From the NCBI GenBank assembly GCA_019054805.1, contig JAHQIY010000033.1, positions 248,001 through 312,000 on the forward strand: DNA of 64,000 nt, read 5' to 3'. Below are positions 11,809-23,600 of this stretch, one piece after another. The translations under genes were made by a program, and so were the position numbers. This stretch comes from Brachionus manjavacas (Eukaryota > Rotifera > Eurotatoria > Ploima > Brachionidae). The notes below the pieces were generated by a model. That model searched no databases. It was not told the DNA's origin and saw nothing but the letters and a program-made list of their open reading frames with translations. Each line of letters begins with the position of its first letter. The stretch's first letter is position 1.

Positions 11809-13390
11809 TCATTCCCATTCTTCCCAATCAACCTAAAATAAAAATAAAAATAAAAACATTCGAATTCACATTACTAAAAATTTTGACTAAAAATTCTTGC
11901 CTCAGCTTGTTTGGTTTCAATTTGATCTATTTTGTTGAGCAAGCTTTCTCTTTTCTCTGTTATATTTTTATTGGAATTAGTGGTTTCTAATTTTATATCT
12001 ACATTTTCGTCTTCTATCTGTTGATTTTTTACTTCCGGTTTTTGTAGTTCATTTTCGTTTACGACGATTTTTTCCCATTCATCACCAATAAGATAAGACG
12101 TTATTAATTTAATAAATCACAAATACCAAGTCTTACTTTCATCGTTTTTAATTTTTAGTTGATTAGCATCTATCGAATTTTCAATCCTTTTGCTTTTTTG
12201 GTTTGATTCTTTGATATCTTCAAAATCATTTTTGAGAAATTTCTCTTCTGGTAAAATTGTTTCATTTTCAATTAAATTATGATTTTGGTTGGAATCCTCA
12301 AAATTTTCATCTTCAAAATTTATCGATAATAATTTAAATTTTATCTACAAAATTAAGAGATTACCGTCATCCCAATCAGTTCCCTTTTCATTATTTATTT
12401 CTGAATCTGCCTTTTCAATTAATTTTATTCGTTTCATGTGCTCTTCATTTAATAGATTAAGTCTGAAAAAATACCTTGCCCAAAATTCGACATTAGATAA
12501 ATTAGCAGGCACCTTGTTTAAAAAAATTGTAACTCTTTTTAGCATTTTTTTTTCATCAAAAAAATTATAAAAAAAATAATTAAAAAAGACACTCTTTTCT
12601 ACACTCTTTCTTTTATCTCTAGCCTTGAAGTTCAATAGTTTTGAAACCAAAATTATTTAGAAATAAATTTTGCTAATTGATATGAAATTTTGAGTAAAAA
12701 TATAACAGAAAAATTTAACAATTACCAAGTAAATTTTTTAAATCAGAATTTAGAATGTTAACAAAAATTGATCTAAAATTTATATTTGTAATTTTTGTGT
12801 GAATATTTGAAACTTTTAAAATAAAAGAAATTTTTTTGTTAATTTAATATTATAAAAAACGTTATATTTCTCAATTATAAATATTAAATTACCATTTGTG
12901 AATAAATCAGTCTCATTGTACTATTTTCTATTAACAATTTTGAAATTTCTTCCTTAAATTCATCAGGATCAAATACTTGCATCCATTTAGAATAACCTGG
13001 ATCAATTGGTTCGGTTTTATAAGTTCCTTCGTCGCATTTTAAATTTTCAATTTCATTTCTTAATCTTTCATTCATTGATTTATTTGGAATTTTATCTTCT
13101 TCAGTTTTTTTTGATGAACTGCAGCTTTCATCAGACAAATTTAGATTATGTTTTATCTCATTGAATGATTTTGCAATTGAGTTTAAAAACGATTCACTAT
13201 TGCCTTCACTCGTCTCATTGTTTGACTTATTACTAGATAAAAATAAATTTGTTGCATCGTTGGACATTGTCGACTTAAATTCAGCTAAATCTCCTTTAAT
13301 AACTTCAATTGCGTTTATGGATTTGTCTTTAGCTGATTTCATCAAGTTTTCCCACCAATTTGATTTTGAAGATTTATCGCTTTCAGACAT
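11809..13390 (-). CDS. BSDC1: BSD domain-containing protein 1 (BSDC1)
   Basis: Five exons: 12893-13390, 12365-12512, 12137-12310, about 11901-12088 and 11809-11832; about 340 aa. The N-terminus (W-W-E-N-L-M-K-S-A-K-D-K-S-I-N-A-I-E-V) mirrors the human W-W...S-Y-Q-A-V-K-E-K-S-S-E-A-L-E start. The BSD domain spans roughly residues 137-185, across the first splice junction, with diagnostic S-Q-M-V-P-A-N-L-S and V-E-F-W-A-R-Y-F-F. A D-E-W-E-K motif and the terminal V-D-W-E-E-W-E (human V-E-W-E-D-W-E) confirm orthology; the last seven residues are a separate 24-nt exon. Intron 1 is 380 nt, intron 2 is 54 nt. Two junctions are odd. Intron 4 (11833-11900) is GC-AG. Intron 3 (about 12089-12136) has a good GTAAG donor but no AG before the conserved exon 4. 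The biochemical role of BSDC1 is poorly defined in the family. Confidence 0.92.
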
Positions 13391-14079
13391 ATTGTCTTTA
13401 GATGAATTTTTTTAAATTAAAATAAATAATAACTTAAATTAGGGAGTAAAGAAATATATTTATAAAAAAAAAAAATAAAAATAAATTAATGTAATTATTA
13501 TAATTTTATTTTAGCATATTTTATTATTTCTGAAAATCATGTAAAAGACATAAATTTGTAAAATTAAGACGAATTGAATTGAAAGTTTTAAAAGCGAGTT
13601 AACCGTGACGAGCTTTATAAGCTTCTAATATTTCGGAATAAAAAGCGTGGAAGATTATTTCTAGAGAATGGAAAACAATCAAAAATTTTAAATGCTTCTA
13701 TTGATTTATGTTAATAAATAAAAAATAAACTTTTCAATTTTATCAAATATTTTTTTAATTTTTCAAAAATTTAAACAAATTACATTTTTTTTATTGAAAT
13801 AAATTTTTTCAGTACTTTGGAATGATTTTTGTCAAGCATTTGAATGAAATTTTCTAATTTTTTATCACTATTTCGCAGTTAATAAATTATTATTATTATT
13901 CAGATGAAAGTTAGAAGCATTGAATTCATTGTATCTTTCATTATATTTTGAAAAATGAAAAAATTATAATCGTTTCTTTCAATATCCGAATACATTTACC
14001 AATTTAAAAGTTTCTAAACCATTTATAATCTTAAAGAATTGAATTAGATCACCTATTCTTCTTCCCGGATCTTGAAACA
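13391..14079. other. Intergenic, upstream of BSDC1
   Basis: AT-rich flank that should include the BSDC1 promoter. No repeat, RNA gene or exon recognised. Confidence 0.45.
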
Positions 14080-14866
14080 TACAGTGCCGATTTGACACGT
14101 GGATTTCTGGTAATTTTACTTAAAATTACGTAAATTAACGTAAAAACTGGTAAAAATGAAAAGGCCAAAAGATCCTTTTTTTTTATTTTTATTATTTTCT
14201 AATAAATTTTGAAAAAAAGTAATGAAATACCATGTACATCTAAGTTTTAGAGTAATGTTCATATCTGGGGTGGGATATCTCGTAAAGGAATTCGCAGTAT
14301 ATTTATTTCTTAAAAAAATTTTGTTCATTAGTTATCATTTCTAAATTAAAAAGGTATTTATAGAAAATATGGATCAATTTTTGTAAAGAGATATTTTTGC
14401 AGAAAATTCACTTCAGTATGTTGCTTCTTTATTAAATGAAAATTTTAAACTTCATCAAGATAATGATCCTAAACACAAGTCATACGTATGAACAACCTTT
14501 TTCGATACAAAAAACATTGACTGGGTAAAATATAGTTAAGTAAATAATAAGATATAATTGCAAAATTTTAATTTAATATCAAGGTTAAAGCGCCTCCTTA
14601 CTCACCCTATCTAAATTCAATAGAAATTGTTTAGATTTATTAGAACAAATGATCCTCAAAATGATGCTAGTTTAATTTTTGAATAAATACTTACTTTTTA
14701 CCATATTTTACCTTTCTTTATCTAAATTTACGTAAAAATTTATAAAAAAAAGTAACTTTTGATGAAAATATACAAAATTTATTAGAAAAAAATAAAACAT
14801 AAAAAACTATTTTTACGTAATTTTACGTAAAATTACCAGAAATCCACGTGTCAAATCTGCACTGTA
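14080..14866 (+). mobile_element. Degenerate Tc1/mariner-type transposon with TIRs and TA duplication
   Basis: The element spans 14082-14864 (783 bp), flanked by TA at 14080-14081 and 14865-14866. Its termini start CAGTGC and continue GATTTGACACGTGGATTTC, then TGGTAATTTTAC. About 55 bp are inverted and nearly identical at both ends (one mismatch in the first ten bases and a few further in). In the interior, plus-strand relics of a Tc1 DDE transposase are readable: L-H-Q-D-N-D-P-K-H-K-S near 14450-14485, then A-P-P-Y-S-P-Y-L-N-S-I-E-I near 14590-14625. These match the family's Q-D-N-D-P-K-H and S-P-D-L-N-P-I-E blocks around catalytic residues. Stops and missing N-terminal sequence show it is dead. 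Confidence 0.9.
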
Positions 14867-15125
14867 AGTTTGCTTAATCTTTCTTCATATTCGAAATTCT
14901 TCATATTCGAAATTCTTCAAAGTTGAACTCAACTACGTAGTTCTACGTTGAAATTTTTCTGATTTCGTCTTATTTTGATTCTAATTTTGATTCCAAAAAA
15001 ACAACTCGATAATCTAAACCCATAACCTTATTTATTTTATACATATTTATTAGTTATTTGTATTTAAATGACTATTTTAACGTTTAATAGTATTATAATT
15101 AAAGTTATGTCTGTAATTACGCAGT
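14867..15125. other. Intergenic between the Tc1 relic and the orphan exon
   Basis: AT-rich. It contains a short tandem duplication of about 15 bp (TTCATATTCGAAATTC) at roughly 14883-14920. No gene seen. Confidence 0.4.
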
Positions 15126-15293
15126 AAACAATGTTGGGACATTTTTGAGCAAAAAAATGTCGAAGGTATCGAAACTCAGTCAAAAGGCACATGCTTTAGT
15201 GATAACGATGAACATGAAATTATTGAGCAAAACAGTTTTAAAAAGTCTAAGTTAGAAATTCAAACCGATATTACCGTAAATGTGGCACTTTAA
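15125..15293 (+). CDS. Orphan terminal exon, unknown protein
   Basis: After a good acceptor (TGTAATTACGCAG, ending about 15124) one frame is open for about 53 residues to a TAA at 15291-15293. It includes C-W-D-I-F-E-Q-K-N-V-E-G-I-E and an acidic S-D-N-D-E-H-E-I-I-E-Q stretch, a composition more protein-like than the surrounding AT-rich DNA. No matching upstream exon was found. It may be a relic of a host gene or of the adjacent LINE ORF1; I do not recognise it. Confidence 0.3.
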
Positions 15294-15539
15294 TGAAAAA
15301 AAAAGATATTATTATTGCCTAATTATTAATTTTCTTTAAATAATATTATTTTGAATTAAAAACTTCTATTTTTTTATAAATTGATTGTTTTAAAGATTTT
15401 TTTCTTTTTTTATATAATTTGTCTAATTTTTTTTAATAAAAAGATGTGTTTTTCTTTATTTTGCTAGTGAAATATATAAAAAGCAAATATTTATATTATT
15501 AGAAGATCGTCTATTAAAAATTGATTATTTTTTATTGAT

Positions 15540-15941
15540 TTAGAGGTAAATTTTAATAGTTATGAGGCAACACAAAACTTTATTTAAATAGTTATTCGCA
15601 TATATATTTTTGCCCCTTTTGTTTATTTTTATTATTATTATTAATTTTATTATTATTTTATCAGCGAGATTTTTCCGTTTATGCTTCGAAATAGATTGAT
15701 TTCTTGCAGTCTCTTTTTTGAAATATAAATTTATTACTATCCTTTTAAATTTTTTTGATAAGTCACATTTTTGAACCAAGTAATCGGTTTTTACAGAACC
15801 TCTTGTATTTTTTGGAAAATCTTCTGCATCGTTGATAAAGTCGTCGAATAAAACGCACTTTTTTAGCTTTCCATTTTGTGTTTTTAAATATTTATTTATT
15901 ACACTTTTTTTCCTCATTTTTCTCTTAGGTAAATTTAACAA
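15540..15941 (-). CDS. Lysine-rich hypothetical ORF
   Basis: 133 codons from ATG on the minus strand. The N-terminal 95 residues (K-R-K-M-R-K-K-S, K-C-V-L-F-D-D-F-I-N-D-A-E-D-F) look coding. The C-terminal third is low-complexity I/K/N and probably AT-rich noise. It abuts a plus-strand LINE fragment beginning near 15930. It could be an exon ending earlier than the stop, or chance. No domain recognised. Confidence 0.25.
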   Translation of the reverse strand: MLNLPKRKMRKKSVINKYLKTQNGKLKKCVLFDDFINDAEDFPKNTRGSVKTDYLVQKCDLSKKFKRIVINLYFKKETARNQSISKHKRKNLADKIIIKLIIIIKINKRGKNIYANNYLNKVLCCLITIKIYL

Positions 15942-16700
15942 AAAAGTTTTCGCTGATGAAATGATAATTAGTCATTCAGATAAAGATTTAGAAAGCGCTT
16001 TATTAAATTTTTCAACTACCATTAAAAATCGATAATTGGTGTTATTATAACAAGATAGATATTAATTTGTCCAAAACATATTGTATGATCTTTTCGAATA
16101 AACGATCTAATATTCCTGATAAGGTAAATATTTTTGGAAATGATATACAAGTCGTAGATGAATTAAGTCTCTTAGGTTATAGGATTGATCAAAATCTTAA
16201 TTTTTCAAAGCTTGCCCGTGGTATCTCAATTGTTGTAAACAAAAAACTGTTTAGCATCAGCTGACTTTTCTATCTTACTACTTCTGTCAAAATTAAGACA
16301 TTTATTTTGCCTTATTTTGATTATTGTTCAACTCTTTTGTGTTATTTTTCAAAAGACGCAATAATTAAACTTGCTAAAAGTTATTATTTCTCAATTTTTA
16401 AATTATTTAATTTAAATTTGAAGTTGATAACTTCAATGATATTAATTATTTTCTAGGAAAATATGGGTTATTTGCTTTTCAGCTTAGAATTTTTGGTAGA
16501 ATGTTATCTTTTGCTTTTAAAATGCTTTTTTCCGTAATTCGTCCCAAAATTTAAAAATGAAATTCAATAAAAATGACTCAAGGAATTTAAAATACAATTT
16601 AAGGAATAATGACAATCTGATTGAACCGATGTCAAAAACGGCTAATCGTGAAAAAACCCTTGAATATTTTTATACTAGATTTATGATTAGCCTTATGATC
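15930..16700 (+). mobile_element. LINE fragment: reverse transcriptase palm/thumb and C-terminal region
   Basis: Plus-strand translations with several stops and frame shifts read F-A-D-E-M-I-I-S-H-S (a decayed F-A-D-D box) near 15950. S-K-T-Y-C-M-I-F-S-N-K follows at 16070 and L-S-L-L-G-Y-R-I-D-Q-N-L-N-F at 16165-16205, the typical order after the polymerase active site in jockey/CR1-like LINEs. The usual K-x-F-I-L-P-Y-F-D-Y-C block appears at 16295-16330. The element is 5'-truncated and inactive. Confidence 0.7.
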
Positions 16701-16904
16701 AAGAGATAAATGTTGAAGTTTGCAACATTTAAGCTTTCTGTAATTAATAATATCAATTTGATTTTTACAGAATTTATAAAAAAGTTCAAAATATTTAATT
16801 TAAATATTTCAATATTTTGTTTTTTAGTTATTTTTTTTAAACAAATGTATAAATTTTTAATTTTAACTTGTAATAATTATTTTATAAAATTAAATAAATG
16901 AAGT

Positions 16905-17624
16905 CTTAATCGGTCTTAATGGCATGGACTTGTGATAAGTTAATTTCCGGCACTGTAAAATTTGACTTTTTAAATTAAGTGTTAAACATATAAATCAATG
17001 TAATTTTTTAATAATTGAGTTTCTTTTAGTTAAATAACTGTTTAAGTTTTCATTTTATTAGTTTTTAATAGAAAAGCTGATATTAATTTATATAATGTTT
17101 TATTTTTTTTTTTTGTATTTTTATTTTTGAAAAATTGTAAATTTTTGTGTTAAGATTTAAATAAAGATTAAGTTTTTATTATAAAAACAAATTAAAGTCA
17201 TATTTTTCTTATATGATATATAATCTAATTTTAGTATTCATTAAAATTCTATAAATTGTCATGGTTAATTTTAATTTCGGGAAAATTAATAATGTACGAC
17301 GCTTAGAACTGAATATTGAACAAGTTTAATTTTGAAAATAACTTGATTAAATGTTTTTAAATGCTCTATGTAGCATACAAGCTTTCAATATACATAAGTC
17401 TAATTTTGAAGATTCATTATGAAATTTTTTGATGTTTTCAAAATTACCCATTGGATTATGATACTAGTAGTTTAAAGTTCAAAAGTTGCAGCATTTTCTA
17501 TTCATAAAAAAATTGTTAAATAAATTACATTTCATCTATTGCCATGATTTGCATTTCTTGTTTTACTTATTTTCTAAGATCAATTAAGCTTAAGTAATTT
17601 GAACAGTTTTTTTTTTATTTAAAA
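16905..17624. other. Intergenic, 3' flank of KANK
   Basis: AT-rich sequence after the LINE fragment and past the KANK stop codon (minus strand). No features recognised. Confidence 0.4.
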
Positions 17625-20600
17625 TTACTTTGTTGATCCAGCGCTTCCGATTCGAGGACGTGTTTTGGAGAATTGTATAGCAGGGTGGTGAGATCGTAAT
17701 TTTGTACTATGTGCATATAATAAAACAATTATGTCATTTCGATTTTTATTCTTGGCAATGTCAAAAGCAGTTTCTCCATCCTGTATGAAATAAAAATAAA
17801 ATTTATAAAGAAATTATTAATTTAATATTTTATTTGAGATTCTGACGAAATTCGGTAAAAAATAACAGGACTAGACAAAAAAAAATCTTTAAGTTTTTCA
17901 GTTTTTAAGTAGCATTAAAACATGTGCAGCATTTAAGCAAATTAAATTACATTTAATTTTTTTAAATTTTATTTGTGATTTAATTGCATTAAGTAGCACT
18001 TACAAAGTCAATTTTAAACTAATACTAAAAAAAAATTTTATTTTTATTTATTATCTATTTATTTATCTATTCCGAGCTTATACTCCTTCAGATAAAGTTT
18101 AGTGCTGTTCTTTTGTACCGAAATTTCCTAAAGCCTAATTTATTTGCATTCCTACGAATAAATTTTTTTTACATTATCTTTAATATCGGGATCACAATTA
18201 GTATTATCAAGAAGCAATCGAACGATATCGATATGACCATGCTCGCATGCTGCCATCAGAGCTGTTGAGCCTTCTTTATCTTGGGCGTTGCAATCGGCCG
18301 AACTTTCTAATAAAAGTGCTACTGTATCTTTGTTGCCATGTCTAACAGCAAGCATCAAAGCTGTTTGGCCGCTATCTGTAGACTTAATATTTACATTTCC
18401 CTCTGAAAATAATCTTTTTAGTGTCAAACGTTCAAAGTCATCTTTTATTGGTACAACAGCCGCAAGCATAATCGATGTATAGCCAGCTTTGTTTTGTGAA
18501 TTAACATCACAAACTTTTGTGTCTAGAAGTAAATTAACAATTTCAAAATTTCCGGTTGATACTGAATAATGTAGGGCTGTGTTGTGCTATGGAAATTTAT
18601 TTAGATATTTTTTTTTGCTATTTATTTATTTTAATTTACGTTTAGATCAGCCATATTTACAATGCGTTCAAGCAACAAGTTTGAAAATCTTGAATAAAAT
18701 GCATTTAAATGTTCCTCGACAAGTACGGGATCGGAGTCCTTTTGTGCTGCTAATTTAAACCAATCTTGTTGGATTAAATTAAGCGCTTTCGCCTAAATGA
18801 TTTTATTTAAAAAATGATATATTATATTGATCTTGGTCCACCTACCACTTTATTTTTATCAGCTTTCAATGGTTCGTACAGGGAATCGTTTAAAATTGCA
18901 CAAGCTATATGAAGTTCCAATTCTAGTTCAAAGCTAAATATAAGAAATATTAGAATTAAATAAAATTCAATTTAAAAATCAGCAAAACACGAAATCTTAA
19001 AACAATCACATGCTTTATCTTAGATGAGGTAGAAAAAAAACATCTATGGAATCAACATTTAAAAAGGGCAAATTGAAGTTGCATATACAATGATCATATT
19101 CAGTCCATTACTTTTTATAACTTTTTATTTGAATAAAATAAATCAGTTCAGCAAATTGTTGAGTAAATCAACATATGCAAAAATTCTGCAAAATAGAAAA
19201 GCAGAACATAGCAGAATTTTCGCACACTTTGCTAAAATGTTAAATATCATGATAAAAAAAAAAATAAAAAAAAAGTAAATAAGAAAATTAAAAGATACAT
19301 TGAAATGGATTGTTACATATGACAAATGTTTACATAGTTCAGGTTTCAGGAAAAAAAGAAGAAATAGTAAGGTAGCAATTACACAATGGAGTGGGGTATT
19401 CAATATATCTTGATTCGAAACCTTCTTTGTATTCCTCCACAAGTCTGACAACCAATGGAATAGAATGACTCAGTCCTGTCCCAACATATTTCTCACTCAA
19501 CTCAAAAAGACGATTCGAGACTGTTAGTAATTTAAGTTTATTAAAAATCATAATGAACGATGTTGGTGGGAGTATCATGTTTTAACTTAAGAATAGATCT
19601 GACTGCTGTATTCTGAATTGCTTGTAGTTAATTGATATTATTTTCTGAAGATGAATTCAAGCAAGGAAAAGAATAGTCTAAAATAGATCCGACTAAAGAT
19701 TTATATAAATTTCCTAGTGTGTTTTGAGTGAGACCCCATTTTTTGTTTGACAATATCTTAATAATATTTAGCCTTTTGTTGCAGCGTTCTTTAATTTCGT
19801 CTACTAGTATATTAAAGTTTAACTTAGAATCAAATTTAATACCAAGAAACTCGATTTCATTTTGGCTCACTATTCTGTTTCCATAAATTTTTAAGTTTCG
19901 ATTATCACTTTCTTTTTTGTACCCAGAAAAGACTACTGAACACAACTTTTCAATTGATATCTTCATTTTTCATTTAATAAGCCATTGTTCTAGTTCTTTG
20001 GTGTATTTATTTATCTTATTTTCAAGGTTCCCCTTTTTGTTGTAAATGAAGAATGTAACTAGATCATCTGCGAAAAGCAGAGAGTATTCATTATTTGTTT
20101 TGTTTCTTTTTGGGATGTCATTAATATATAAAGTTAATAAAAGAGGACTAATTACTGAGCCTTGAGGTACACCTGCAGTTATTTGGTATTCTTCGCTAAA
20201 GTGGTTATTCACATATCTAATCCAGTTAGTCAAGTAATGAGGTGGATTCATTGTAATCAATTTATAAATTAAACATTCATTCCAAACTCTATCAAAGGCT
20301 ATAGAAATATCAAAAAACAAGCCACAAATTCTTTTTGACCAAATAAAAAAGTTATAAAAATAATGGATTGAATATGATAATTTGATATGCAAATTTAGTT
20401 TGTCAAAATAGATCATTTTATAAATATTTAGTATTTTATTTCAAACATTGACCATTTCTAAGATATATGCATAACAATAAATGGAATTCAATAATTAAAT
20501 AAATTTTTAAAAATATTTTTATTTAACAGCTTTTTCTTACTCATTATTGCTTGAACTTTCTTCATCTTTAATATTTGATAGACTTCATAAAAGTAAATTT

Positions 20601-23600
20601 AAGTTAACTAAATAAACAAATAAAATAAAATTTTTTATAATGCAACTTGCATATCATTAATTAAGTGCAAAGTTCAAACTTAGTACACAAGTTGTTTTAG
20701 TTAATTTAATATTAATCGATTATGAAACCAAAGTATTAAAAATAACTATTAATATCATGATATAATTTTAAATTAATATCAAATCTCATTTATTAAAATA
20801 AGTTAAAAAAATTTGATTGATGCTTTGAATTTTTCACGTAAGATTTTAATGTTTTTATTTCTAATTATTGAACATATAATATCATTCTGTTTTATCACAT
20901 TACATTTTCATCATCGTTTAAATTCTCTCTTTTTTTTTCAATGCTCAATCTTATTATATTTCTTTAAAATAATGAACATATTACCTTTTGGGTTCCTGAA
21001 CTTCTTCGACATCTTTTTTTTCAGAATTGCAAATGGTTCTGTTAAATTTTTAAAATTTTACTTTATATCTATAGATAAATTTCAAAGTTTAAAAAAAATA
21101 TATTACATTCTAGATTCACTTTCATTTTCATTATACAAATCATGTCGTTCTTCATTCAAGGTAGCTTCCATGCTAATGTTTTCAGTGGTGCTATTGTCAA
21201 TCTCCAGATTATCACCGCTTAGATTTTTATCAAAACTTTCATCTTGTCCATAATCACTTTCTCTTAAAAAAATAATTTAATGTCAATGTTCAATCTTAAT
21301 TATTATGAATTTCACTACAAAAAAGAGTTGAATCAATTATATATTCTAAAATCAAAATCTTTATATTTAAATTTCTGAAATTTAAATTTTGATTAAAATC
21401 ACTTTTTTGATCTATTCAATGAAATTTTAGGTTTTGAGAAATTCAGTGCAAAATAACAGAATTAAATAATACAAAATTTAGTTTAGTTACTTTTTAAAAA
21501 TTTATTTTAATACTTTATTAATTATGGTTTTTTGTATGAGTTTTAATGCTCACTTTCTAAGTCATAAAAAAGTAACCTTTCGGCCTAAAGTTATTTGATA
21601 AATTTTTTTAATTTTTTTATTAACTAATGATTTCTTTTTTTTTTATTCTTTTTGCAAAAAAGAACTTAAATTAAATTTTGAGACTTTTTAATTTTCATTT
21701 AAGCAGCGCCGCTCAAAAAAGGAAAAATATTAAGAAGCAAAATTTCACAGAGGGAATAAGAAAAAAAGGGAAAAATGAAAAGAGAAAATATAAAAATGAC
21801 TCTTTTTAACTTAACATATTTTTTCAATCGTTGTGTGTCAATAAATTATTTTATTGTAACATTATATAACACTCCTTAGAAGAAATTGTATTATTTCGCA
21901 GACGTTGATTTTTAAACACATTGTAACATTAACTTTTATTATATATTAGTTGACAACTTTTACTCAATGATTGCTCAATTGCACACTGTATATATAATTA
22001 TTTCAGTTAGTTATGTGTTTGAAAATAAAAAACAAAACAAAAAATGATGCTTAATATGTGAAATCAAAAACACTTACGTTTCCAATATTTCATTTTGACC
22101 AAAGGTTAAAGCCTTCCCTGAAGTTTTGCTCAGTTTTGAGGATGAATAGACAGCGCTTTGTTTAAGTATACTCTTCGGATTTTTAGATTCCACTCTAAAA
22201 AAGTTTTATTTGTTTAAAAAATTTCAAGGCGATCACATTCCGGATTTACAAATTTATTCAGCTTTACGCATACTTGAAGCACCAAGCCATTTCTTAAATT
22301 TTATTTTTAGATTCAAGTATTGAGCAAGAAATCAAGAAAAAAATTTTAAAAATTAGCATTTCTTAATAAACAAGTTGATCTAAATGTTCTAAATTATTTT
22401 TTAAATAAATAGTATTGTATCATAGAAATAAAGAAATGTGAAATTTTGCAAAAAAGTCAAAATGGTTAGTTTAGTGCTTCCAGTATCAATTGATTAGTTT
22501 CAAATCAATTAAAGCCAATCTTCGAATTTTTTTAGCATAAGTGAAGAGAGGAGCAATCGAGCAGTGTTTAATAAGTGCACTAATAATAACTTAATATTAA
22601 GCTGATTTAGGTTAAAACCAATTTTTCAAATAGAAATTCAGTCTGTGCATAAACTGTGTATTTTTCTTAAATGTGCACACCATAAACATATACAGATATT
22701 TTTCATAAACTGAATTTGGGTCTAAATGTTGAAATAAAATATTGGTTTTTAGCCTAAATAGCTTTAACTTTTTTCAAGAGGATCTTGACAAAAATTTAAA
22801 GAAAAATTTGAGCATCATGCTCCATTGCTCTGGCATTCACTCTCTCAAAATACAACATAAACATTTTTATCTTAATTACTTTTCCGGAGCATTTTTTTCA
22901 TCATATTTTTCTCGAGGCGATTTTTTTATCTCATCATTTAAAGCGTTGGACACATTTTTAGAATTTGAGGAAAAAAATTGACTATTCAATATCGGTGGCT
23001 TAGTGTTACTTTTTTGTTCTCTAATTATTGGTATTGTTATTTCATTGCAATCATAATTGATTTCTGCTTTGTTTGACCATGTGGCCATTTCACTTGCTTT
23101 CTCGCCAGCCTTGTTCGAAACAGAGCTACTTATTTTGACAGTGTCTTGGACTGTTCGCTTGTTTCTGTCACTCTTGAGTATTCTGTGGTGTTCAAATTCT
23201 GATTGACGTTTTATTTTAATTGAATCGGTTTCATGAGAACTGGTTTTTATCTGTGAAATATTTGAGTCCGCAGAACAGTTAACGTTGGCAGTGACTGTTG
23301 AAATGCTTGTCGAAATGTTGTTATCATTGGACTTTCTTTCGGCATTTGATTCGGAGTAGTTTTTTTGTGTTTTTTCGTTTTGAAATTTCTCCTCCATTTG
23401 ACTTAGTTGTAATTTCAAGTTTTCGTTTACTATTTTAAGCTTGTCTCTTTCGAGTTCAATATTTTGAATTTGCATTTGTTGGCTTTGGCATTCGTCGCCA
23501 CAATCATAAGTTTGACAAGATTTTTCCGTGTAAGAAAGACAGCTTCCTGCTGAACTTTCTCTAGTTGTTTTTTGATCTGTGCTTATTTGCTTGTTACTTG

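Noticed and set aside
20813-21253. Plus-strand open frame of 146 codons rich in F/L/S
   Set aside because: It is antisense to two confirmed KANK exons and an intron; composition is typical of the reverse strand of AT-rich coding DNA.
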